This document shows positions 7,833-16,318 of a stretch of 64,000 nucleotides of DNA, piece by piece. The DNA is from Mucilaginibacter lappiensis (GTDB lineage Bacteria; Bacteroidota; Bacteroidia; Sphingobacteriales; Sphingobacteriaceae). How positions within the stretch are numbered: position 1 is the first letter of the stretch; each line of letters starts with the position of its first letter. The notes under the pieces were generated by a model. It did no database searches and was not told the DNA's origin. It worked only from the letters and a program-made list of their open reading frames with translations. Position numbers and translations under genes: made by a program. Location of the stretch: positions 62,001-126,000 of the forward strand of contig NZ_FTMG01000017.1 in NCBI RefSeq assembly GCF_900155965.1, written 5' to 3'.

Positions 7833-8000
7833 AACAAGCTCGTCGCCGGTATTTCGCTGGCGCCTAAGCTATTTAATCAGGAACGCGAAATTATGCTTTT
7901 TGGAGTTTACATAGAATTGATAAAAACCGGGTATTTAAAGATTCCTGAAATTGAATTTCACTGGCTCTATTTTTTCAAAATCTGGTTTTACAATAACTAA
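7833..8000 (+). pseudogene. possible 3' fragment of a lost gene
   Basis: A frame of 55 codons ending in TAA has coding-like codon choice (KLVAGISLAPKLFNQE, then FHWLYFFKIWFYNN) but no start of its own before an upstream stop. I do not recognise the family. It could be the tail of a gene lost when the region ahead of rplC was rearranged, or a chance frame. The rest of the 662-base gap holds the rplC promoter and a palindromic repeat. Confidence 0.3.
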
Positions 8001-8089
8001 GCGTAAAGTTCATATTAACTGTAAATACCACATCTGGTTCAATCAATAAGCATTATATCATGCATTGGTACCTGAAAACTGTGTAGATT

Positions 8090-8250
8090 ATTCGGCTAAA
8101 GCCATTTTTAATCTTATCCTTGTCCGTCCCATAAATGAGACGGCAATGAATGTTAACCGTTGACACTATTTTCGATAAAGGATTTTATTCATTGCCGTTT
8201 GGCTTCAGCCAACGGTTAAAGTCAAATACTTAGAATAGCTTTAGCCAAAA
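8090..8250. repeat. nested inverted repeat upstream of 8347
   Basis: Several arms pair: GGCAATGAAT (near 8142-8151) with ATTCATTGCC (near 8187-8196), AACCGTTGAC with the reverse complement in ACGGTTAAAGTC, and outer CGGCTAAAGCC with TAGCTTTAGCC. The whole behaves like a small non-coding palindromic element of the type common in Bacteroidota genomes. Confidence 0.55.
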
Positions 8251-8346
8251 TCTTCCGGGAGGACTCCTTAAAAAAATGCCTACCTAAGCCCCTGCAATTT
8301 CATATTCTTTTATTAAATTGAGCTTTCCTTAAAAACTATACTGATC

Positions 8347-9753
8347 ATGAAAGCTTTTACCACCATTATTGCTATCGCGCTCGTCTCCTCACTACTTTTT
8401 AGCTGTAAACCAGAAACCAAGCCACATGATCGTATAGGCAAAGCCAGCCGGGCAGATAAAAACGGCTGGGTTTATCTGCACCTGGAAGGCTCGCCGGCCG
8501 ATATGGGTTACCAGCACGGATACCTATTATATAAGGAGATAGATACGATGCTTAAGGTGATGGCTTACTACCTGCCCTACAGCAGTAAAAAGGACTGGGC
8601 CTTTTACCGCAGCGCATCGGCCAGGTTTCTATGGAAAAAAATAGATAAGGAATACCAGGACGAAATACGCGGCATAGCCGAGGGCTTGCAAGCCCATGGC
8701 CTTAAATACGATACGCTTGATATTACCGCCCTTAATGCTAATATTGAGCTGGCCCAATATTATGTGCCCGGCCTCATGGATAAAATAAAACCCGGCAGCG
8801 GCGATAATAAGGCACCCGGCAATTGCAGTGCCTTCATTGCTACAGGTCGTTACACCAAAGATGGCACGATCGTAATAGGCCATAATAACTGGACAGACTA
8901 TATTATAGGTGAGCGCTGGAATGTAATAGCCGATTTGGTACCCGAAAAAGGGAACCATATATTAATGGACTGCGCGCCGGGCTTTATCCATAGTGGTGAC
9001 GATTTTGTGATCACCAGCAACGGCATACTCATTACCGAAACCACCATTACTGGTTTTAAAGGTTTTGATACCACCCGCACGCCCGAGTTTGTACGTGCCC
9101 GCAAGGCCGCGCAGTACAGTAAAAGTATCGACGATGTGATCAGGATCATGAGTACGGATAATAATGGCGGCTATGCCAACGACTGGCTCGTTGGCGACAC
9201 CAAGACCAACGAGGTGGCCAAACTCGAACTCGGTTTAAAAACGGTAAAGGTATGGCGATCAAAAGATACGGCGATGATTGGCTCTAACTTCCCGAGCGAC
9301 CCGGCACTCATCAAAACAGAAACCACTTTTGATGTGAACGACAAAACCACCTCGCCCAATGCCCGCAAGCTCCGCATGGAAAAACTGGTTTGCCTGGATT
9401 ATAAAGGCAAACTGGATGCCGAGAACGGTAAAACTATAGAGGGGGATACCTTTGATGCCCTGCAAGGTAAAAACGCCTATAACCGCTGCATTATCGACGG
9501 GCATATTGACCAGGACCCCAAGGGCTGCCCCGAGTGGAGCGAAGGCCCCTACTTCCCGATGGGTGCCGTACAAGGTAAGGTAACCACTGCAGCCCTGGCC
9601 GGCAAAATGCAGTTATGGGCACACATGGGCCACCCCGGTGGTACTGATTTCCTGGCTGCCCCTTTCTTCAAACAACATCCGGAGTATAATTACCAGGCCA
9701 AATACCTGCGGGATATGAAAGCCTATCCCTGGACGTTGTTTGCGACTAAGTAA
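8347..9753 (+). CDS. C45-type autoproteolytic hydrolase, phospholipase B-like lipoprotein
   Basis: 468 residues. The signal peptide ends in the lipobox LLFSC (Cys20), so the mature protein is a lipoprotein. The body matches the phospholipase-B/peptidase C45 group of N-terminal nucleophile hydrolases: LHLEGSPADMGYQHGYLL near 45-60, a helical region to about 150, then GNCSAFIA with the presumed autocatalytic Cys160, followed by DGTIVIGHNNW and NGGYANDWLVGD. Known members cleave amides or acyl esters after self-processing; the substrate here cannot be told. The gene stands alone behind a repeat-rich gap and 36 bases ahead of a TonB-C gene. Confidence 0.8.
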   Translation: MKAFTTIIAIALVSSLLFSCKPETKPHDRIGKASRADKNGWVYLHLEGSPADMGYQHGYLLYKEIDTMLKVMAYYLPYSSKKDWAFYRSASARFLWKKIDKEYQDEIRGIAEGLQAHGLKYDTLDITALNANIELAQYYVPGLMDKIKPGSGDNKAPGNCSAFIATGRYTKDGTIVIGHNNWTDYIIGERWNVIADLVPEKGNHILMDCAPGFIHSGDDFVITSNGILITETTITGFKGFDTTRTPEFVRARKAAQYSKSIDDVIRIMSTDNNGGYANDWLVGDTKTNEVAKLELGLKTVKVWRSKDTAMIGSNFPSDPALIKTETTFDVNDKTTSPNARKLRMEKLVCLDYKGKLDAENGKTIEGDTFDALQGKNAYNRCIIDGHIDQDPKGCPEWSEGPYFPMGAVQGKVTTAALAGKMQLWAHMGHPGGTDFLAAPFFKQHPEYNYQAKYLRDMKAYPWTLFATK

Positions 9754-9789
9754 TCAATAAAGAATAATGCAAATAATTACATTTGCCTC

Positions 9790-10446
9790 ATGAAACCTTA
9801 TTACTTCTTACTGGCTGCCTTATTAATTGTACAGGCATCTTATGCTCATACTGGCTTAAATGCCGATACCACAGTAAAACCTCCTGTTGTTAAGCAACAA
9901 AAAGGCAATGATGTTTATACAAGCGTTGAGGTCATTCCTGAATATCCGGGAGGTATACAGGCTTTTGGTAAATACATTACTAATAATCTCAAATATCCAT
10001 ACGTTGCCCGCTTACTTGGTATTAATGGCCGTGTTGTAGTATCATTTGTGGTAGATCAAGACGGGAAACTTATTAATGTTACACCATTAAATTGCATTGG
10101 CGCCGGATGCGAAGCTGAGGCGGTAAAAGTTGTACAGGAATCTAAACCCTGGAAACCTGGCATTCAGTATGGCAAGCCGGTACGTGTACAATTCTCTGTT
10201 CCTATAAGTTTTTATATGGACAATTTTAAAATACCTTTAAAACAATTAGAAGCTACTGATTATGGCTTTGTTTTTGATATTAAAGGTACACTTTATACGA
10301 TAACCGAAGCCGAATACCTGATAGGCTCTTACTTTATGTCTGATCAGGTTCAAATAGTGGAGCCTTATTATAACAGCGACAACAACGAGAAATTTAAGAT
10401 GCCCGAAAAAAGGGGAGTTTATCTGGTGAAGATGAAATCCAGATAA
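9790..10446 (+). CDS. TonB C-terminal domain periplasmic protein
   Basis: 218 residues with a cleavable signal peptide (LLAALLIVQASYAHT). Residues about 48-145 form a TonB C-terminal domain: VIPEYPGGIQAFGKYITNNL, GRVVVSFVVDQDGKL and a final VRVQFSVPISF strand. There is no N-terminal anchor or Pro-rich spanning region, so it is a free or loosely bound TonB-C protein rather than a classical TonB. The C-terminal 70 residues are unique and give no clue. A TACATTTG box at 9778-9785 lies just before the ATG, so the transcript could be nearly leaderless (inference). Confidence 0.8.
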   Translation: MKPYYFLLAALLIVQASYAHTGLNADTTVKPPVVKQQKGNDVYTSVEVIPEYPGGIQAFGKYITNNLKYPYVARLLGINGRVVVSFVVDQDGKLINVTPLNCIGAGCEAEAVKVVQESKPWKPGIQYGKPVRVQFSVPISFYMDNFKIPLKQLEATDYGFVFDIKGTLYTITEAEYLIGSYFMSDQVQIVEPYYNSDNNEKFKMPEKRGVYLVKMKSR

Positions 10447-10576
10447 ATTTTGGTTAACGAATTTACATTCCCTCCCCACGAAAGCGGTGAGATGGACTAT
10501 GTGCAATGGCAGGGAGGGGTTTATACACATGATACAGGTTTGCAATATCCATTAAACTCCTTCCTCCCCTTCCCGC

Positions 10577-10760
10577 AATGTCATTAAGTTAAGGATACTC
10601 CGTAGGAGTAAAAGCTTTGTAGAAAACAAAAAATAAGTATTCAGCATGCCGTAGGTATGCAACCTGAGTGCAGTACCTACGGCACTGAATTGGAAACTGC
10701 CTTTTTTCTACAAAGCTTTAACCCCGATGGGGTTTGCAAAATTCCTTAAATAATGACATT
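10577..10760. repeat. nested palindromic element
   Basis: The outer arms AATGTCATTAAGTTAAGGA and TCCTTAAATAATGACATT enclose an inner pair, AAAGCTTTGTAGAAAA and TTTTTTCTACAAAGCTTT. An innermost pair is formed around GCCGTAGGTATG and GTACCTACGGCA. No coding potential is visible. It looks like a miniature non-autonomous repeat. Together with the next element it fills most of the 933-base gap between 10446 and 11380. The start of that gap (10447-10576) holds only purine/pyrimidine-rich sequence with GGGAGGGG-like words. Confidence 0.6.
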
Positions 10761-10827
10761 GCCCCTTCCCGAGGGAAGGAATTGCACGGGCCCCAACTCT
10801 GTTTCTCTTAGAGGACTAAAACACCAA

Positions 10828-10946
10828 ATGTCATTTCGACGAACAGCGTTGGATAAAGTAACGGGATGAGGAGAAATCTTCTGCTTAATACAGTCCGCAA
10901 TAAATGTCGTAGAAGATTTCTCCACGTACCTCTTTCAAAATGACAT
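10828..10946. repeat. palindromic repeat, TGTCATTTCGACGAA family
   Basis: The outer arms start ATGTCATTTCGACGAA and end AAAATGACAT. The inner arms are GAGAAATCTTCT (10871-10882) and AGAAGATTTCTC (10911-10922). Repeats of this wording are widespread in Bacteroidota genomes. A short open frame across it is not a gene. Confidence 0.65.
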
Positions 10947-11025
10947 GCATTTGTTGATATTAAAGTATAGAAAGAGTTGCTATTTAAAGGATACAAATAC
11001 CCCATAACCGCCTGAAATACAATTT

Positions 11026-11035
11026 CAAACGTTTG
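11026..11035. promoter_or_regulatory. CAAACGTTTG palindrome (distal)
   Basis: A perfect 10-base palindrome of the kind bound by LacI-family repressors, 345 bases before the DUF3472 lipoprotein gene. An identical palindrome lies at 11286-11295. No LacI gene is in the window, so the link is inference. The roughly 240 bases between the two sites are AT-rich and hold no gene I can support. Confidence 0.35.
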
Positions 11036-11280
11036 TGTTGTGGTTTATAGTCCCAACCGCCTCATTCTATGAATTTCCATTAAAAGCAACATGCGTTATA
11101 AAAATCATCAGCCCCGCTAACAATCAGGTTAACACGCAATTAGCAATACTTTATAAGATCATTATCTGCATAGCTCCATTGAAATACGTTTTAGCACTGT
11201 TTGAAGCTACGAGCCTATTTGTAAAATATTATTTTGCCGATGCCGCGCTGCATCATATAAAATTATCTTCTGGTTAAATT

Positions 11281-11380
11281 TTTAACAAACGTTTGCGTAA
11301 TCTTTAAATAGCTGATTAACTATCCATTTCATAATTTAAGTTAAAATTAACCGACAAAATTTTAACAAACCTTTACGTTA
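11281..11380 (+). promoter_or_regulatory. candidate operator region: repeated TTTAACAAACGTTTGCGTAA
   Basis: TTTAACAAACGTTTGCGTAA at 11281-11300 contains the palindrome CAAACGTTTG. A degenerate direct copy, TTTAACAAACCTTTACGTTA, sits at 11361-11380 and runs into the start codon of the next gene. Two similar sites 80 bases apart ahead of one gene suggest a transcription-factor target. Confidence 0.4.
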
Positions 11381-12687
11381 TGAAAAAAAACCAATTACAC
11401 TACCTGGTGTGCCTGATGATGCTTGTATTATTTTCCTGTAAAAAGGATGCGCAAAAGAATTTAGCCGTAAACGGAACCACCGCCGCTAAAACCCAATCAC
11501 TCGGTGGCTCATCACTCCGGGTTTCTATGGGTGGCAATGCTTTCGTTACTACTCTGGCCTCGGGTGGTGTGGAAACCGTAACCTCTACCACATTGGCTAA
11601 CTGGACCAATCCCAACAGTATTTTCTCGGCCTATTTCCGTTTAGGCAACACCGGTTCGTTAACCGTACAGGTAAAAGCCAAGGTTGCATCGGGCAGCAGC
11701 GTTATTAAGCTTACTGTTAACGGGGTGCCATTTAACGTATCCATGACCGGCTCGGCCTTTACCACCTATAATGTAGGTACGGTAAATATTACCAGTCCGG
11801 GTTATGTAAAAGTAGATTTCCAAGGCGTGAGCAAAACCGGTGGCTATTATGCCGATGTGTCCGACCTCATCATCAGCGGACCTGTGGTTGCTTCCAATGT
11901 GCAGTATGCCAATGACTCTACTAACTTTTACTGGTCGCGCAGGGGGCCTTCGGTTCATTTAGGCTATACCGCCCCGGCCAATTCTCAATGGTTTTATAAT
12001 GAAGTTACTGTACCTGTTGGTCAGGATCCGGTTGGCTCTTATTTTATGGCCAATGGCTTTAGCCAGGGATATTTTGGCATGCAGGTAAATTCATCATCAG
12101 AACGCCGCATCCTGTTTTCGGTATGGAACCCAACCGGCGGTACTACCACCAGCACACGGGCTGGTACCGGTGTGGTAGTACAAACATTTACCGGCGAAGG
12201 CGAAGGCGGCCAGGCTTACCTTGATTATAACTGGGTTGCCGGCACTACCTATAAATTTTTAACCGAAGCCGTGCCCGATTCATCTGGCAATACTACCTTT
12301 TCGTCATGGTTTTATGCGCCCGAGGTTGGCTCGTGGAAATTCATTACCTCGTGGTTAAGACCATCTACCAATACCTATTTAACAGGTCTGTACTCCTTTG
12401 TAGAGAACTTTACAGATACCAATGGCTACCTGGGCCGTAAAGGAAATTTTGGCAACCAATGGGTAATGAGCTCAACCGGCACCTGGACCGAACTAACCAG
12501 CGCCTATTTTGATGGTGATGCTACTGCCAACAATCAACAAAGAATGGATTACGGTGGTGGTATTTCCGGGAGTAACTTCTATTTACAAAATGGCGGCTTC
12601 TTTGCCAATTACGTAACCCTTAACCAAACATTTACCCGCACAGCAACCGGCACGCCACCAAGCATCAATTTTACCACATTACCATAG
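11380..12687 (+). CDS. DUF5077/DUF3472 lipoprotein
   Basis: 435 residues. The signal peptide ends in VLFSC (Cys20), giving a lipoprotein. The N-terminal part (about 45-170) is a beta-sandwich of the DUF5077 type (WTNPNSIFSAYFRLGNTG, then GGYYADVSDLIISGP). The C-terminal part (about 180-430) matches DUF3472 (FYNEVTVPVGQDPVGSYFMA, SSERRILFSVW, FSSWFYAPEVGSWKFI). This pairing is common in Bacteroidota polysaccharide loci and is thought to bind carbohydrate, but no enzyme activity is established. It is transcribed alone, between candidate operators and a strong terminator. Confidence 0.8.
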   Translation: MKKNQLHYLVCLMMLVLFSCKKDAQKNLAVNGTTAAKTQSLGGSSLRVSMGGNAFVTTLASGGVETVTSTTLANWTNPNSIFSAYFRLGNTGSLTVQVKAKVASGSSVIKLTVNGVPFNVSMTGSAFTTYNVGTVNITSPGYVKVDFQGVSKTGGYYADVSDLIISGPVVASNVQYANDSTNFYWSRRGPSVHLGYTAPANSQWFYNEVTVPVGQDPVGSYFMANGFSQGYFGMQVNSSSERRILFSVWNPTGGTTTSTRAGTGVVVQTFTGEGEGGQAYLDYNWVAGTTYKFLTEAVPDSSGNTTFSSWFYAPEVGSWKFITSWLRPSTNTYLTGLYSFVENFTDTNGYLGRKGNFGNQWVMSSTGTWTELTSAYFDGDATANNQQRMDYGGGISGSNFYLQNGGFFANYVTLNQTFTRTATGTPPSINFTTLP

Positions 12688-12742
12688 TTTGTAACCTACC
12701 TCGGGGACCTCTGCAAGAGACTCTGAAGGGACATTCATTTAA

Positions 12743-12785
12743 TAAACTAAAGGCCGCGCTGCAAAACAGCGTGGCCTTTAGTTTA
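12743..12785. terminator. bidirectional terminator
   Basis: A 19-base arm TAAACTAAAGGCCGCGCTG pairs, with one mismatch or wobble, with CAGCGTGGCCTTTAGTTTA around a 5-base loop (CAAAA). It lies between the convergent genes ending at 12687 and 12813. Confidence 0.8.
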
Positions 12786-12812
12786 TAGTAAAAGTCAGCC
12801 TTAAGCTTTCAA

Positions 12813-13208
12813 CTAAACCTCTTTCCAATCCTCCTCGTTGCTGGTACTCCAGGCTTTCAAATCGTTAACCGGTTGGGGTAATCTGCCCGAAAGCCAATCT
12901 TTCAGATCGTCGGGTGTAAAATCGGCATCTTCACTTTCAATGATCCAGGAAAGGAATTCGTCCGGTCCGCCGTTGATATAAGGAGGTGGCGAAACAGGGT
13001 AAAATACGGTAGGCAGCCGCTCCTCAAGCGATACATAGTTAACTACATGGCCAATTTCCTGTACCACCTGCCAGGCATAGGTGTGTTTAATGTCGATACT
13101 AAACTTAACCCACCACAAGCCATTTTCAAATATTCCGCTGCCAAAAACATTAACAGCAGGAACCTCCTGCAGGTAGTTAACCAAAGCCGAAAATTCCTCA
13201 CCCTTCAT
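12813..13208 (-). CDS. hypothetical acidic protein
   Basis: 131 residues, soluble, with no signal peptide or membrane segment. It is rich in Trp, Glu and Asp (GLWWVKFSIDIKHTYAWQVV, DEFLSWIIESEDADF). I do not recognise the family. The size, acidity and ending in EEDWKEV resemble small immunity-like or SUKH-like proteins, but no toxin gene is near. It starts 5 bases after the end of the lipoprotein gene at 13214-13696 and is probably co-transcribed with it. Confidence 0.65.
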   Translation of the reverse strand: MKGEEFSALVNYLQEVPAVNVFGSGIFENGLWWVKFSIDIKHTYAWQVVQEIGHVVNYVSLEERLPTVFYPVSPPPYINGGPDEFLSWIIESEDADFTPDDLKDWLSGRLPQPVNDLKAWSTSNEEDWKEV

Positions 13209-13213
13209 CCGCT

Positions 13214-13696
13214 TTATTTTTTGATGACGATGACGTTACCACTGGCATAAGCAACAGGGGCGTTCTTATCCACCTGTACCTTGTTTAAAAAGGAGGTTGT
13301 ACTACATGCAGTTGTAGTAGTTGCAAATGTGCTGATCATGGTATCTGTTTTCAGACTTTTTATTTTAATATAACAGGTATCCGGTGTCCTGGGATTAGAA
13401 ACAGCATATACAAAATGCGATCCGTTGGGTAGTTCTTCTTTCAGTGGAGGAGAAATAGAATCTAATTTATTCGAACTGTTTCTGAATACAATTTTAATAT
13501 CAGTTAAAGCATACGGGGGATTCTGTGAGAAAAAGAGATCCTGTCCGCTGGTTTTATCAACCACCTGAAATTTAACAGTCTGCACTGGTACTGTAAGTGG
13601 CACCGGAGGGCAGATGACTTTTGCCTTATTCTTTGAACAGGACACCACGGTCAATAAAATAAACAAACCAACGATATAGAGGCACAGGTTTTTCAT
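13214..13696 (-). CDS. small lipoprotein, function unknown
   Basis: 160 residues. The signal peptide ends in LTVVSC (Cys20), so it is a lipoprotein. The mature part is beta-rich with three Cys residues (ICPP, DTCYIKI, TTACSTTS) and no family I can name. It is the first gene of a two-gene minus-strand unit with 12813-13208. Upstream lies the conserved 255-base intergenic element copy A. Confidence 0.7.
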   Translation of the reverse strand: MKNLCLYIVGLFILLTVVSCSKNKAKVICPPVPLTVPVQTVKFQVVDKTSGQDLFFSQNPPYALTDIKIVFRNSSNKLDSISPPLKEELPNGSHFVYAVSNPRTPDTCYIKIKSLKTDTMISTFATTTTACSTTSFLNKVQVDKNAPVAYASGNVIVIKK

Positions 13697-13824
13697 AAAA
13701 AATTGGTTATGACGGGATAATATACATTAGGATTATATACCATTACGTATCACATCTATCTATACGCTACAGGGGAATAATTTATTTTCTGGAAATGTAT
13801 GCCGAAGGATAGATTTTTGTAATA

Positions 13825-14117
13825 AAGGTATTACGCCGGATATTGCCTATATTTGTATAACAGCAGCCCGGTTTTTCTTTTGTATCAGAAAAACCGGGCT
13901 GTTTAGTTAAAGGAAAACAAGGCCCAAAACCGACCGGTTGGCATGTAGTTATTTGACAGTCAGAAAATTAATACTTTTTTAACCTTTCAAAACTCATCTA
14001 AAATTTGTTAAAAAGTGTTAAAATGGCCCTAAGGCTTTATTAAAACAGACAATAACTAAGCCTTTTTACGACGTTTTTGACTAAAAAAGTGTTAAAATTT
14101 AAGGTTTAAAAAGTCTT
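13825..14117 (+). repeat. conserved intergenic element, copy A
   Basis: This is one of two related copies in the window (the other is at 53957-54212); orientation is given by the shared order. It starts with a hairpin whose 14-base stem is CAGCCCGGTTTTTC/GAAAAACCGGGCTG (13864-13901). Next come a conserved AAAACCG segment and AAATTAATACTTTTTTAACC, then TGTTAAAA at 14006-14013 and 14016-14023 (10-base period) with a degenerate site 10 bases earlier, and another TGTTAAAA at 14090-14097 followed by TTTAAGGTTTAAAAAGT. A TATATTTG box at 13848-13855 precedes the hairpin. It fills most of the 426-base gap. Confidence 0.75.
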
Positions 14118-14122
14118 TGTGC

Positions 14123-15382
14123 TTATTCCATCATCAATCTTCTGATGAGTTCGGCACTTTGTTTTTTGCCTTCTTCCAGCCTGCCGACAAAAAAGGATTG
14201 TACATCGTTAAAATGCTTTTTATAGCCTTCCATATCACCATAACCGATGATGGACGACCATTCTCTTACGGCCGAGTGAAATTCCAGATCGTCGCCGCGG
14301 ATAGTTTTATCGTATAAGGCTGTTTCGATAGATTCCTCCAGTAATTCTTCGTTCTTGAACAGGTATTCGGCAATACCTAAACGCAGGCGAAAAGGCGGGG
14401 TTTGGCATATAAGGTTATCATAAGGGTTTACACCCAGGTGGTACCAGGCATCCACCATACTCAGTATACTTAAATGTGAATTTGGTTTCTGCTGCTCCGG
14501 CTTTTGAGATAGGGAAAACTCCTTCATCACCGTATCATTCAGCATGATAGGTTTGCGACTTTCATGAAAAACAAAGTCGCGGGCGCGGTACAATCGCTCT
14601 CTGAAAGTTTGGGCTTCTTCCTTGATCATCAACTTAAACAGCTCCGATTCAGACTCAGCATAACGTTTAACCTGCTGCTTGGCGTATGGGTTTAAAATGG
14701 CCAATCCGGCGTATACGTGGGCTTTATAACTAAATATGCGCAGGGTAGTGAGTATCTTCACATTGTCGATACCACCAATATAGGAGGCGTTTTCCCATGG
14801 AAAAAAGCCAGCCGATTTCCATGCGGTGCCCATACTTTCAAAACCTACATGGGTTACGGCCTGGGTATCGGCCACAATTTTATCATGTTCGTGATAGTCT
14901 GTAATTTCCACAATCTGGCTGCCAATAGCGTTAAACAGATCATACATACGCTGATAGGCATCCGGCGTGGTACGGTGTGGTATCAGGATCAGTGTTTGGC
15001 CCGCTGGTTCAAATCCAGGGCCATGCATGCCATGAAAGGTAATTATCTGCACATCGGCAGGCAGGTATTTTTCAAAAAGAGCTATCTCCGGATGCTTTAC
15101 AGATGTTTGGCCGGCCACAATAGCGCCATATTTGGTTAGCGGACCGCACTCTGCCACTACCTGCTCCATCTTGTCGGCCTCAACCGAGTAAATGATCAGG
15201 TCGTTGGTACGTGCCACATCTTTACCGCTATCCATTATGTTTATTTTGTATGGCGCCAGCTCAGCTTCCAATCTGTCGCGATTCTCGGGTAAATCGCATC
15301 CACAAACGGTGTAGCCCGCTTTTGCAAAAGCTTTGGCATATAAGCGTCCCATGTCGCCTAAACCAATAATACCTATATTCAT
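14123..15382 (-). CDS. tyrA: prephenate dehydrogenase of the fungal TYR1 type
   Basis: Prephenate dehydrogenase oxidises prephenate to 4-hydroxyphenylpyruvate for tyrosine synthesis. The 419 residues start with a Rossmann fold, GIIGLGDMGRLYAKAFAKAG (residues 4-23), followed by CDLPENRDRLEAEL. Against my memory of yeast Tyr1 the match runs the full length: IIYSVEADKMEQVVAECGP, EHDKIVADTQAVTHVGFESM, HVYAGLAILNPYAKQQV, PNSHLSILSMVDAWYHLGV and DDLEFHSAVREWSS. Bacterial TyrA proteins are normally shorter and different in the C-terminal half. The gene stands alone on the minus strand with no other aromatic pathway gene nearby. Confidence 0.82.
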   Translation of the reverse strand: MNIGIIGLGDMGRLYAKAFAKAGYTVCGCDLPENRDRLEAELAPYKINIMDSGKDVARTNDLIIYSVEADKMEQVVAECGPLTKYGAIVAGQTSVKHPEIALFEKYLPADVQIITFHGMHGPGFEPAGQTLILIPHRTTPDAYQRMYDLFNAIGSQIVEITDYHEHDKIVADTQAVTHVGFESMGTAWKSAGFFPWENASYIGGIDNVKILTTLRIFSYKAHVYAGLAILNPYAKQQVKRYAESESELFKLMIKEEAQTFRERLYRARDFVFHESRKPIMLNDTVMKEFSLSQKPEQQKPNSHLSILSMVDAWYHLGVNPYDNLICQTPPFRLRLGIAEYLFKNEELLEESIETALYDKTIRGDDLEFHSAVREWSSIIGYGDMEGYKKHFNDVQSFFVGRLEEGKKQSAELIRRLMME

Positions 15383-15514
15383 GCCGCTAATATAACCATG
15401 AGTAGCAAAATTACGTATGAAACCTTACATTAGCCCCTACAAACCTTCAGGATATCACAATAAAAAAAATAAATATCCTAATTTGTTAACATAGGATTTC
15501 TAATTTTACATCTA

Positions 15515-16246
15515 ATGAGCAAGCATTTTTTATTTAGTATCTGTGTTTTAATCGCTGTTTTTTTAAGCCATATTAACCCGGGATTTGCCCAGGACACTAT
15601 TAAAAAAACAGGTACGGTGAAACCTGCCGTACCGAAACCAGCCTTTGCAAAACCGGCTGGTGTAAAACCAGTTGTGCCTGCTAATCCTTCGGCCTACAGA
15701 TATGCTCAGCCAAAAGCTACCGCGGCCGATTCGGCATTGGAAAAAGACAAATCGCTTAACGGTCAGTATAAATACCTGGTCAGTAAACTGTATCACTACC
15801 AGGAGCCATTGGCATCCGCCCTTTGGAAAAACATGCGCGATACGCTGAATATCGAAAGGCGCAAACTAGCCGAGGCGCAATCAAAACTTACTGCACAAAC
15901 TAAAGATATCAACAGTCTTAAAACTGATGTAACTACAAAAGATCAGACACTTTCTGAATCGAATGCTAAGCGCGATGAAATAAGCCTCCTGGGTATTTCG
16001 CTCACTAAATCCTCGTATAATTTATTAATGTGGGGTTTGGTTATTGCCTTTGGTGTTATTGCTACTATAGTTATTGCCCGTTCGGGTGCGCATAGCCGCG
16101 AAGCTAAATACCGTATAAAACTGTATGAAGAGCTTGATGAGGAATACAAAACATATAAATCAAAAGCTAACGAAAAAGAAAAGAAACTGGCCCGCGAACT
16201 GCAAACAGAACGCAATAAGCTGGATGAATTGTTGGGCAGAGGATAG
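15515..16246 (+). CDS. membrane protein with Pro/Lys/Ala-rich linker and coiled coils
   Basis: 243 residues. An N-terminal signal peptide (LIAVFLSHINPGFAQ) is followed by a Lys-Pro-Ala repeat region (about 30-60: VKPAVPKPAFAKPAGVKP), then a coiled coil (about 108-155). One membrane helix follows near 168-188 (LLMWGLVIAFGVIATIVIAR), and a charged C-terminal coiled coil. The layout suggests a cell-envelope protein with a periplasmic arm and a cytoplasmic tail. The family is conserved in related genomes as I recall but has no assigned role. A weak promoter-like TTTG and TAATTTTA pair lies at 15482-15508. Confidence 0.7.
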   Translation: MSKHFLFSICVLIAVFLSHINPGFAQDTIKKTGTVKPAVPKPAFAKPAGVKPVVPANPSAYRYAQPKATAADSALEKDKSLNGQYKYLVSKLYHYQEPLASALWKNMRDTLNIERRKLAEAQSKLTAQTKDINSLKTDVTTKDQTLSESNAKRDEISLLGISLTKSSYNLLMWGLVIAFGVIATIVIARSGAHSREAKYRIKLYEELDEEYKTYKSKANEKEKKLARELQTERNKLDELLGRG

Positions 16247-16318
16247 GTTTTTATTTCGGATTTGAGAATTAACTCCGTTGAGGGCTTCGCCGTTTCGATT
16301 TCGGATTTATCCCGATTT

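Noticed and set aside
10808..11005. 65-codon minus-strand frame
   Set aside because: It runs through a known type of palindromic repeat and has no coding features.
11035..11277. 80-codon plus-strand frame before the DUF3472 gene
   Set aside because: AT-rich, no recognisable domain, and it starts inside a candidate operator palindrome; I treat it as chance.
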